Positions 49,560 to 59,730 of a DNA stretch of 64,000 bases are shown piece by piece (positions within the stretch are counted from its first letter, which is position 1; every line of letters begins with the position of its first letter). The stretch is taken from NCBI GenBank assembly GCA_000469685.2, contig LS997563.1:6758437-6822436 (forward strand), in the 5' to 3' direction. Under the pieces are notes generated by a model. That model was not told the origin of the DNA. It made no database searches and saw nothing but the letters and a program-made list of their open reading frames with translations. The stretch comes from Haemonchus contortus (lineage: Eukaryota; Nematoda; Chromadorea; Rhabditida; Trichostrongylidae). The translations under genes were made by a program, and so were the position numbers.

Positions 49560-51352
49560 GTTTACCGGGAAACGATCTGAAAAGCTAGTAACCAGTTGAT
49601 TGTTTGCCTTACTGATGTCAATTACGTGGTTGTTAAACAATGTAGTGGGTTGGGTAATTTAGTAGGTTTGACATGCTCTCAAAACGAAAATGGCTTCGCC
49701 CTTGCCAAGCTTATGTGTTTCTCCCAATTTCTCCGAATTTCGATAGATGATGAGCTGGGGACAAAGGACAGTTTCGTCATAGAAGATGCTACTGACAGTA
49801 AAAGGTTTGGGATCGATCAATATCAATCGATCAACTACAATTGGTTAACTTGAAGATTTGGATAGTTCCCAGAATTGAACTGATCACCACGGTGTTCAAG
49901 TAAATCCCTCTATAACAGCACTTTGACAATCAGTCAGCTCTAATTCACGGAGTACGCCATGCATCCGACTTCCATTCAGAATGGTCACTCAAATTTGGAG
50001 TGTGGCGAGATTCCTATGTGAGCTTCGATCTTCAGAGAGTCAAACTGTCTTCTATTCGCCTCCACTGTCCCTCTCTCTCCCACTTAGTTCATGGGGTATG
50101 TAAGAATGCCTTCAGATGTTCACCACGTAGAGCATTTGAAGGAAGTTCATCGGTTCTGAGCGATTTCTTTCTAAATCGAGAAAGAGCTGACAAACTCTTT
50201 AGGGTTTTAAGAATATTTTCGAAAAGAGGCTAAAAATTCATTGAAATTACCACAAAAACTAATAACCTTAACACATGTGCTCAGAAGAGAATGGAAGTGA
50301 CTTGGACTTCGGTGTTTCCAGAAACTTCACATTCAAAGTCGTCCTACAGAACTCAAGTACAATACTCCCTTCTTAGGCATCTTAGGCAAGGATAACCAAC
50401 CAGGGTATTCAGCAAAGGGATGCTCATGAGGATCAGAAATCTTGCTCGGTACGAAGATCTATACGAAAAAAATGAGATGGCGTGATCTGGTCCTGAGCAT
50501 GGCGAAAAGCCTGTCGGTCACACTGAGAAAAGTGGGGTGGAGACGGTACAATGCATCTTTCGGAGAAGAACATTAGGTCCAAAAAAGTATGATATAATGC
50601 TAAATATGCTAATTAAAATGACAAATGACCTAATGAAGGTAGCAGTCATAATGCCGAATTACAGTAGTCGTCAAGTGGTTCAAGATATTATACTGGGCAA
50701 GCTTCCTGCTTTTGACTCTGGGGCGGAGCTAGGCGGCAGAATCTGGAAAAAAGCACACTGTCCCCTGTTTTTGGGTATAATCGATTTTATATTAACTCAT
50801 ACGATGCGTATGTGTTGAGGCTTGGCCCCTCTAACTCTTGTTACCGTACTCCAAGATAGTACCTTGTAAGTTGGCTCTAAAATACACCTTAGAATCAAAA
50901 TAAATCCTGAAAATCTTGAGATTACGTCAAGTTATAAATGACTGTCAATGGAGAACGAATGACCGTGCTCAAGATAGCTGCCCTTGATCTTCATAAATTG
51001 ATTGACAACCGGAAATCGTTCAAGGGTGTAAAACGGTTCCGGTGTGACGATTGATTATAGCGTGCACTTTGAAACAACCCTCGACGACAACTAACTGGTA
51101 TGGGTGACCCGATTTAATTGCAATCGATCCTCTTAACCCTACAAAGAAAAAACACTGAAGACATTTTGATTCCAGTAAATTCCGTTTTTTTCCGCAGTCG
51201 ATAAATTTCCTTCCCAAACCTGAAGCCGAAATTCGAGAAAGTTGAATTGATCCTCCTCAAAAGCAGAGGGAAAGGTCCACGTAAAGGTAATGCGTCGCGT
51301 ATAGCATCTGATTGAAGATGAAGTGGCTACTAGAAGGAACAGCCAGTGAGAA

Positions 51353-51402
51353 GTCAACGTCCCGTGGATTAAGATGCATTATCGATTGATCGGGTAAAAT
51401 CG
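51353..51402 (+). repeat. 50-bp direct repeat, unit 1
   Basis: Starts GTCAACGTCCCGTGGATTAA and ends GTAAAATCG. One mismatch to the unit at 51578-51627. The intervening 175 bp are not repeated. Confidence 0.95.
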
Positions 51403-51577
51403 CGCGCGATAAAACGCGTTGTCGCGTTTAGTAAGTGCTCAGGAACCTGAAACATGGGAATCAGTGCGACCTGGCCCCATTCAGAGCTAAAGTGAGTAGT
51501 TAAGAGTTCCAGAACTTCTAGAATATTTTCTTGAGAAAGAAATTCGGAGGTGAATAGCGCAATGGCTTATAGCACTG

Positions 51578-51627
51578 GTCAACGTCCCGTGGATTAAGAT
51601 GCATTATCGATTGATCGTGTAAAATCG
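51578..51627 (+). repeat. 50-bp direct repeat, unit 2
   Basis: Second copy of 51353-51402, one base different (CGTGT for CGGGT). May be the two ends, or two insertions, of one short element. Confidence 0.95.
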
Positions 51628-51999
51628 GTAATGGTGCATGTGGTTATTCCAGCAGATCGAGTTCTGCCATGTCACCCTAGCCTTTTTATGCCTCCAAGAC
51701 GATCACTCATTACAAATTTTGAAGGTCCTAATAATTTTTGTGATAATCAGTTATGAGTTTAAATTTTTTAGGATCACCGTCGTCTCGGCCTGGCCGGTCG
51801 GCTTGTAATGCCCCCGGTGATTTGTACAGGACCCGAGCTCGTCTCATCTCTGCCATTAATCTCGTCGACATCATCTTCATCCATTCGATCATCACCGATT
51901 CACCAATCAATCAATTCATCAATTCATCACCAATTACTACAAAATCGGAAACAAATTGGAAAATTCTATTCTATTACCTTAAAGTAGATATCGATTAGT

Positions 52000-54700
52000 T
52001 CAAATTGAAATCATTCATAGAAGATATAACAAAAACGATGAAGTTATACAAATTGGAAAAAAGTTCTAATAGGTCTTTCGTTCATACCCTATGTTTTTCA
52101 AATTTAGCGAATCTTTCCATTATCCGTATCATTCTTTTGGTTTTTAGCTCCTCCCCCTCTCTTCGTACTATGCTTCTTTTCTCCCATTTGCTCTGTTGTT
52201 CTCAAGAAAAATACTGCCTAAATACGATGATGTGTGCACAAAATATTAGTCATTGTAAGATGTTTTTTATTGTATTTTTTTTATTGATTGATCCCGTTGT
52301 CCGTTGAAATGTTATCTTGTTCTGTTGAAAATTCTCGGTCCCATGACGTGCCCTACCCCCAGACTCCCCCAGACTCCCCCAGGCTTTTTCTGCTACAGAT
52401 CTTCCCCTTCCCACATTTGGTGTAAACACCACCCTCCCTCCCAAACCCTCCCAACATCTTCCCTCCCACCCACATACGTAACCCAGACCCAAACCCACAC
52501 GTCATCGTGACTGACACATATAATGTGTGTGCTCAAGCACTGCCGTAACTCCAACGCAATGTGATGTTCCTCCGTATCCTACCGTACCCAAACAGTACCG
52601 TATACTGTCCGTCCGAGTACCATCATCGTCGCATATGCGTTGGCGTTACCGAACCACAATGTCTTTCATGTACATAGGATTTGTGCCAAGTCGTACGCGT
52701 TGTACTGTAACACACAGGCTGCGCTTGTGCACCTCTAGTCATCGACGCGTGCGACACGACGTTCGCTTGACGCGACGCACACGCGCGCGAGCGACGAGGT
52801 GGTTGGTTTGTTGTCGCGCGTTCTCTACCTGCACCGCACGCGACCGTCGTCGTCGTTCGCCTCGTGTTTGGTGTTGATAAATTGGTGTTACTTGTCAGTA
52901 GACAGTCGGTGCCCCCATCGTAATGAACTGTTCCAAAGAGAATCAATTTCATTGTTTATTGTTTGTTTATTTTGTTTATAACAACACGATGATTGGAGGG
53001 AAATTGTTTTAGGAAGAATTTTTCATTTTCATCACAGTCTGGGCAGGTTGCTTGCGAAACCAATACGATCAATTACGGACCACCGGCTGTCAACCGTGGA
53101 GCAGACCGTCTCTGAAGGGCCTGACTAAGGTAGGCATTGTTGGAACTTGGCAGGAGTGTCGTAAAAGGCAGGAAAGCCCTGGGGTTGTAAGATGATGGAT
53201 ACAGGTGAGGGAAATTTCCAGGATAGATTTATGAGTTCCTGCCTTATTGTTAGTGGTGAGGAATACATCCTCAACCAACTAAACAATTTCGATGTGAAAG
53301 CGGATGCACGGCATATTCTAGACCTCAAAGTAAGACGCCCTCAAACCTGCTCTATCTCTCGAGAGAAGAGTTCATACTCCCATTCTTATACCAGCTGAAG
53401 CTTCAATAACTATTCTGGCATATTGCCAACCGTAGGTGTGCCACACAGTATTAGCTACATTAAAGTCGGAAATGGAGACTGATATCGCTGAAGGAGCTAC
53501 AACTAATCTCTTTGCCAACAAGACACATCTCATAGCGGTCCGCTAAAACATTCATTTACCCATTGCTGCCGTAACGCAACCGCACGCGGCCGACACCGGT
53601 GATCTCACCCCTACCATTGTGGAACGAATAGGACCACTGGTAAGAGCAAACAGACCAGTCCAACGGGTGCACTTCGGTTAGTGCGATTCACCAGCAATAA
53701 GTAGGCGAATATCAGATCGAGTGGGATTGCGTCCTGTGGATGCTGTCAAATCAATGTGCAGATTTCATCACTACCGGATTACGATAGCCCTTTATTGCAT
53801 CTTTCCGATCATTTTTTGCTGTCCTTTTTTGAAAATTTTTGATTCCCCAAAAAATTCCGACTACGGTAGGTATACATAGAACTCGCAACGAGAAAAAACG
53901 GTCGGTGCTGTTACGTTCAGAGCTTAGTAAGGGCACTACTATTGCACTTACGCTAAAGCAAAATTGACATTTTTCCGACGAAGAGCACCGTAGTTTTTAT
54001 GATAATTTTTTCTAGCTAGGCACCCCATGGCTGATGCATAGGGGGAAATGCACGTTTCACAGAACGTAGAGTGCAAGTGCATGCCGTATAAAAACGAGGG
54101 GGACACGAGCGCTAATCAGTCAGTTCGAGCAGAAAAAAACGGTGGACTGAGGGCTGAAAAAAATTGTGCTGTCCTCTTAGTGCACTTGTTGAACTGTTGA
54201 ACTTGCCCTTTTGCTCTGCTCACTGCTCTGCTCGCTCGCTCGTTTGCAGAAAGGACATTCGTGCGAGCGAGCTGAAAGCACACCATGATTTCATCCTTCG
54301 ACAAGAGTGCATTCGCTCCCTGCTTGCACTGTGTGTGTGCTTCTCGTCCCGCAACGAAAAAAAACGACAAATCCTACAAAAAACTTCGTGTGCCGTTCGT
54401 GAGCGTTCCAAGTGCATACTCGCGATTTGCTCAGCCTTGAAGGGGACGATGAAGGACAGCCACGGTCATTGCAAGGTGTGGCTGACTCAGAAAAGACGAT
54501 AAAACCGAACAAAAAATGATATGAACGTGGAATGTCAAAGGCACAGTTCACGATAGTTTTGAGGTATCCTTTCAAGGGCACAGTTCAAGATAGAAATGGT
54601 TTCTGAGGTTCCCTCATAGGGCGAATTTCTGGCCATCGCGTATACCATATCTGGCACTTTTAGGTCGGAAAAGCCCTAGTTAGCGAGTTATAAAGGCTCA
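52000..54700. other. gene-poor region, part 3, with CpG-rich core
   Basis: 52600-52870 is rich in CpG (GACGCGACGCACACGCGCGC and similar) and looks promoter-like. An exon-like segment at 53192-53322 begins MMDTGEGNFQDRFMSS and ends DARHILDLK just before GTAAGA; I do not recognise it. No complete gene is visible. Confidence 0.35.
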
Positions 54701-54748
54701 AATATTGGCCCGCGTATATCCCCGGGCGAGTTTCACCGGCATTACAGA

Positions 54749-55475
54749 GGCTGCAAATCGGGGAGAAGTTCTGTTACCCAAGATTGCCCCGTGTGTTTGC
54801 GCGGACGAGTTTCAACGGCGCAGTAGAGGGCACCATTCGCAAGGGAACCCATGTAGGAAATTCGAACAACTTGTTATTACCCATAGCGACAGTGAAAGAC
54901 AGTTCCGTACTTAGTTCCGACTCGATGCAGTCAGATCTTTGCGCAATAGTAACAGATGAAATCTCGTCCGAATACCCCTTACTGTTATTTCCATCATGGC
55001 GATCTCGTCCAATCTTTATTTTCCGTACTTTTGAGGAACCTTATTTTTCTCGAAATTGGCACATTCTCTTGTTTCCTTCACTACCGATGAACTATTCCCG
55101 ATCTATACTTCCACTTTTCGAATAAAAACAGTTACCTCAAATTTATCGTGAACTGTGTCTTTAAAGTCGAAGAGCGGAAGTATTGGTTAGGAGTAGTGCA
55201 TCGGCGGTGAAGAAAGCGAGGAAAATTGCCGGTTTTGCGAAAAATAAGGCTATATAAAAGTGGTGGAAATAGAGTTTGTACGAGATTACCATGACGGAAA
55301 TAATAGGGAAGGGGTATTCGGAAACGCCTTCTACTGTCACTATGGGTCCTTACAAGTTGTTTGAACTTCCTACATGGATTCCCTTGCGAATGGTGCCCTC
55401 TACTGCGCCGTTGAAACTCGTCCGCGCAAACACACGGGGCAATCTTGGGTAACAGAACTTCTCCCCGATTGCGGC
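54749..55475. mobile_element. large imperfect palindrome (inverted repeat pair)
   Basis: Left arm 54749-55117 and right arm 55166-55475 are inverted copies about the centre near 55140. The outer 110 bp or so are almost identical (GGGGAGAAGTTCTGTTACCC and GCCCCGTGTGTTTGCGCGGA on one strand, complement on the other). The inner parts have diverged, and the left arm has extra sequence of some 60-75 bp. Open frames of 114 and 153 codons arise from the same sequence on both strands, but I see no known protein in them. Foldback-transposon-like; family unknown. Confidence 0.75.
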
Positions 55476-55897
55476 ATTCTCCCTTGCGGCATGTGGCAAG
55501 TGTCACTGCAATTACCGTACTCATCCCGCCTCCTATATAAACGACGATCAAGACCGCATTGAAACTGAAAAGAGCGGCCAGCCATTTCAAATAATTAAAG
55601 GACTCCCTACCTCACAAATTGCGCGCTCCAATCTTCCATCGCAACCCTGCGATAGGCGGCGGGTGCGGCGTGTGCGACGCCGTGTTAGGGGAGAAGTTCC
55701 CAGACCCGGCAATCTTGAGCCTTGATAACGCCCTACCTAGACCGTTTCCCGCCCTGACAGCGCCACGTACAGTGCGTTGCCAAATGATACAGCCACCCCT
55801 AATTTCCCCCAAAAACTAACAGTATTTGTTGTTTCTGAACAAGTGCCAAGGTAAAAAATGTGTCAAATCTGAATTGCAATTCGCACATTATCACCAA

Positions 55898-56886
55898 ATT
55901 CCAGCTCGAAAACACAAACATTTTTTTGGTCAATTTTTCAATAAAGGGTGCTTTTCCAACGTCGCAACATGATACAGCCACTTGATGTCTTCGTGTCGTT
56001 TTCAGTTCAACGCAGCGAAATTGCTTTGTTTATGTGATGTTCTTCATTTTCAGGCAATGGGGAGAGGAAGCTTGCTTTCGGATTTCGAGAAAGGTCAAAT
56101 CCTCTCGAAGAAGGAGCAGGGACTGTCATATCGCAGAAGCGCGCTAGATTTTGGTCGATGTTACGCAGTTGTGGATAACTTCATCAAGAATTCTGAAGAA
56201 TGTGGAACCAGATGAAGTGCTGAACGTCCTTCGCTCCTTTCCGACAGAGACAAGCGCCGTATTTTGAGGGAAGTGTCGAACTCCACCAAGTCCTGCATGG
56301 AAATCCGGTCGTTTCTGTCTCAAAAAGCACTGTTTGGAAGGTGATCAGGAAGTCCAAGTTCATTTTCTAGCGGAAAATGCGTAAGGCGTCCTTCATGACA
56401 AAAGGACATCGAGGAAATCGGGTCGCTTTTGCCAGACGGTGCAGCCGAACCGAGTGGAGTAAGGTGTTCTTCATGTGCTGACATTTGACCTTCGTTCTCT
56501 TGATAATTTTTGTTCTTCAAGTCGTTTTTTCCAATGAAAAGAAGTCCAGTTTTGATGGTCCAGACGAGAACGGATTTCACTGGCACGACCTGAGAAAAAG
56601 AAACTTCAGTTTTCTAGACACACCTTCAAGGGATGAGAGTAATGGTGGCACCAAGTTGATCAGGAGCTGATTGATAGCCTTTATTTGAGCGAAGACCACC
56701 GTGTTTTTTAGTAATTCGGAGGAATGGTGGACCAACTGATAATTGACTTTGCGAATTTCTCTCCTTGTTGTATGTTTGTTGTTAAATAAATTAATTTTGT
56801 TAGTGGCTGTGTTATTTGGCGACGTTGGAAAAGCACCCTTTACGGAAGAATTGACTAAAAAAATGTTTGTGTTTTTGAGCTGGAAT
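55898..56886 (+). mobile_element. degenerate Tc1/mariner transposon
   Basis: Inverted repeats of about 84 bp flank it: 55898-55981 (ATTCCAGCTCGAAAACACAA inward) and 56803-56886, roughly 85% identical in reverse complement. Between them lies a broken transposase. The element is about 1 kb, too short for an intact Tc1-type gene plus ends. No target duplication was established, as the outermost bases are not certain. Confidence 0.85.
56057..56670 (+). pseudogene. Tc1/mariner transposase remnant
   Basis: 56057-56215 reads as the Tc1 N-terminal helix-turn-helix (MGRGSLLSDFEKGQILSKKE, then LSYRRSALDFGR) and ends in a stop. Later fragments continue in other frames. 56521-56601 reads KKSSFDGPDENGFHWHDLRK, the conserved block around the second catalytic region of Tc1 transposases (DEKxFNLDGPDG..WHDLRK). 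The rest of the C-terminus is lost. Several stops and frameshifts make it inactive. Confidence 0.88.
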
Positions 56887-58100
56887 TGAGCCGTTTTTAT
56901 TGTTCGCCCCCTCTACCAACTTATCGAAGCTACAGGTCATGCATTCGACATCAATCTGAGTTGCAGAAGCTCTAGAGCGTATGTCTGTCCATCAGAATAC
57001 GCAGGAGTGGAATTGATAATATTGGAGACGTCCACGCTACAGAGTGGGGAATAGGAAATACAGGTGGCTGGCCTGGTTCTAAAGTGAAGTACTGGTTCAG
57101 CACTTGGTTGGTCCGTTTGGAAAGGATGAAATGTCCATTAGAAGGAGAGAGCAAATGGGGTATCGATAGTGCAAGGGATAAAGAGCCCGGTACCCGGAAA
57201 ACACCAGTACAAGAACAGTCGCGTTCGAGACCGATGTACTGCCTATGACTTGCGATCCTTGTGTTGATGGGTAAGATTTTCTGGGGTTGACCCATCCCAT
57301 TTTGGGAAGAACCCACACATTCGTCCCACCACCCCCCTCCCCCATTCAGAACCTCAAACACGGTCAAATATCTACCTATTCAGGTCATCCAACGACTTGC
57401 GGGAGTCAAGCGAGGTCAGTGCTTTTGCGCTCCCGAACAATTTAGGGCCTATTAATCTACTCTACGAGAATGGAAGATGGGAAATTCTGTTGACCTAGGT
57501 CGTTGTTGGTTGAGGATGAGATTCCTGGATCATTCGCGAACTAGTCAAGTACCAGTTCTTCCCCAAAATCAAGGTTGGGGAAGGTTTGGGCTAGAGAATA
57601 CACTACGCGACCGGTACTCTTATGGTGCACCAGGAGAATGTAATGGGAAAACGCTTGGAACTGGCGCCCTGTGGGACATGCCGTTGCTGTCCATTCCAGC
57701 CGAAATTTTCTGTACAGGTTACTGCATAACAGGATCCCCGGACTAATGACCAGTAGAAACTCGGGGCATGGAAGAGGTATGGGCTGGCCTTCCAGCCATG
57801 GGACGAAATTTTGCTGAACTGGACACGCGCAACTTCATACCCATATGATAGGTAGGATATACTTACTTTAAAGTTACGCACGTTCAAGTCACTCATCCTG
57901 ATCCTTGACTCTCTGTAGGAAACACCGGACCCAGACCAATTGAAGTAAAAAGTGGCAGATTGGATAGTTGACTCGCCTGTTGAATAGTTGTCGCGAGAGG
58001 CACGACGCTAAAATTCTCGCGTAAGTTTGGATCATTTTTCTAGACGAGCTTTCTGTTTACAGGTGAGTGGTGGTGCTGTTTACAGGGTTTTCAGTGCAAT
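56887..58100. other. spacer upstream of the thioesterase gene
   Basis: 1.2 kb without a recognisable gene. Open frames around 56972-57896 on both strands have no splice context and no family resemblance that I can see. The promoter of the thioesterase gene should lie near 57900-58090. Confidence 0.4.
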
Positions 58101-59640
58101 ATGTGTGCAACAAAATATTTACAAGTCGCGAAAAAATATGTGGAAATGTGCAACAAATCAAAAAATTTTATGCAATTCGCCGGAGGAGTAAGTTTGTTCC
58201 ATTTTTGATCGGAAATTTTTATTCCCGAATTTGTTAATTCCGTTCGTTGCTTAGAAATTCGTCTCATTCTAGTTGCGCCCAATTTCGGTTTCTGAAGGTC
58301 GTGTGAAAGTTGAATTCGAAGTAACGCCTGCTATGACAAATCCATGGGGTGGCCTCCATGGAGGTTGCACGGCCACCCTGGTCGATGTCGTTACAACTCT
58401 GGCTTGTTTAGTGACTCCACGAGGAAAGCCTGGAGTTAGCGTAGACCTACATGTGACGTAAGTTTAAAAAGTCTATTTGATGAAGAGCCGTCATCTTCTT
58501 TTGGTTTTCCTTTGGACGATTTACTGTTAGATAAAGCTGTCCCCTATTCCGACTGTTTGATATGGGACAGTTCCTTCCTAAAAGTGTTGGACCTGTAATA
58601 AGCCTTTTTCTAAACTTCGAAGTGATTCTGTAGATAGTTGCTCAAATAAATGTGAAGGAAACAAATGCCCACTTTGGGAGAGTTCACGCCCAAAAAAAAA
58701 CAACAGTTTTTTCTCTTTTGGAATTGTTTTTCTATCTTTCTAAGGAATCTTAACTTGCATCGGACTATTCGAATTGCCCATTTACTTTAAACGCAAAAAA
58801 TGCTGAATCGGCTGTCGTTTAGCTGTCAGACCTTTTCTTGATGGCGGGCTCCAAAGTGGAAACCGTGAAGTTATTTACGTTTATTCACAGTTGATGAAAT
58901 CTCGGTAGATTCCCATGTATCCTATCATCCCCTTGCCTGGATAATGTTCTGACGATGAGCTTCCCAGCGCTCTCTATCCTGCCCCTTCTCATGTACTTCT
59001 TTAGATAGTGGCAATATTAGTGATGACATTTAAGTGGGAACGGTGCTCCTCGAAAATCGTTTACACAGATGATGCATTTTTACATTATAATAATTAAAAT
59101 GTGAAATAATGTCCATGATATGGGAGGGCGGGGAAGGTGTGTAGTTTTAGACGACTCTACTGCATGGTGGTAATGTTTCATATCATGAGCAGACAGACTA
59201 TGCCTTCTATCCATACTTCTTACTGCTCAAATCAGAATCAAACCTACCTCAGACATTGAAAACACTCGCCGTGAGTGTAAACACGCGTTGAAATATCATA
59301 TAATTATGAATTAACGGAATGTAGGAAGAGAAAGGTATCGTTAAAAAATGATTCTTTGCAGCGTATGTTGTACTAACCTTCTAAATTTGTTGGCATTTAT
59401 TCAGATACTTGGCAGCAATTCGAGAAGGCGATACGGTAATAATGGATGCTGAAGTTATCAAAGCAGGCAAAACTTTAGCATTCACAAGAGTGCGTTTGGC
59501 TTCTGTTTTGAGTACAAAGTCATTACAAGTGATCTTTCACGTCTAATTATGTAAATTTTCAGGCTGATGTTATCCTTAAAGAGGGTAACCGCATTGCTGC
59601 AACCGGTCTTCACACAAAAGCATTTCCACCGGAAAAGTAA
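58101..59640 (+). CDS. hotdog-fold acyl-CoA thioesterase, ACOT13/THEM2 type
   Basis: Exons 58101-58187, 58273-58457, 59405-59489 and 59563-59640 give 144 residues, the family length. Hydrolyses fatty acyl-CoA to free fatty acid and CoA, mainly mitochondrial or cytosolic in animals (known). The signature NPWGGLHGGCTATLVDVVTT carries the HGG turn and the Asp that serves in catalysis in human THEM2 (NKHGTLHGGLTATLVD). The second half, YLAAIREGDTVIMDAEVIKA followed by GKTLAFTRADVI, is the long hotdog strand region, and AATGLHTKAF near the end matches the family end. The ATG at 58101 follows an acceptor-like TTTTCAG, suitable for trans-splicing. Exon 3 is separated by a 0.95 kb intron. Convergent with eIF2D, stops 90 bp apart. 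Confidence 0.93.
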
Positions 59641-59730
59641 ATGACACGAATTACAGGCTGACATAGAATACGATCAGAACTTATTCATTCTTTACCCGAT
59701 AGAAAGCACAAATTGACCCAGACAGCATAG

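Larger units (their letters stand above)
48671..51998 (+). other. speculative two-exon gene (about 102 codons)
   Basis: The segment 48671-48752 opens with an ATG (MFFLLAPSRPPRQVTPLYNT) and ends at a strong GTGAGT donor in phase 1. A strong acceptor, AAATTTTTTTAG, at 51771 begins 51772-51998, which continues in the matching phase as GSPSSRPGRSACNAPGDLYR to a TAG. The first exon is embedded in a CpG-rich, promoter-like patch. I do not recognise the product, no intermediate exon is known, and a 3 kb intron would be long for this worm. Chance alignment of signals is quite possible. Confidence 0.2.
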
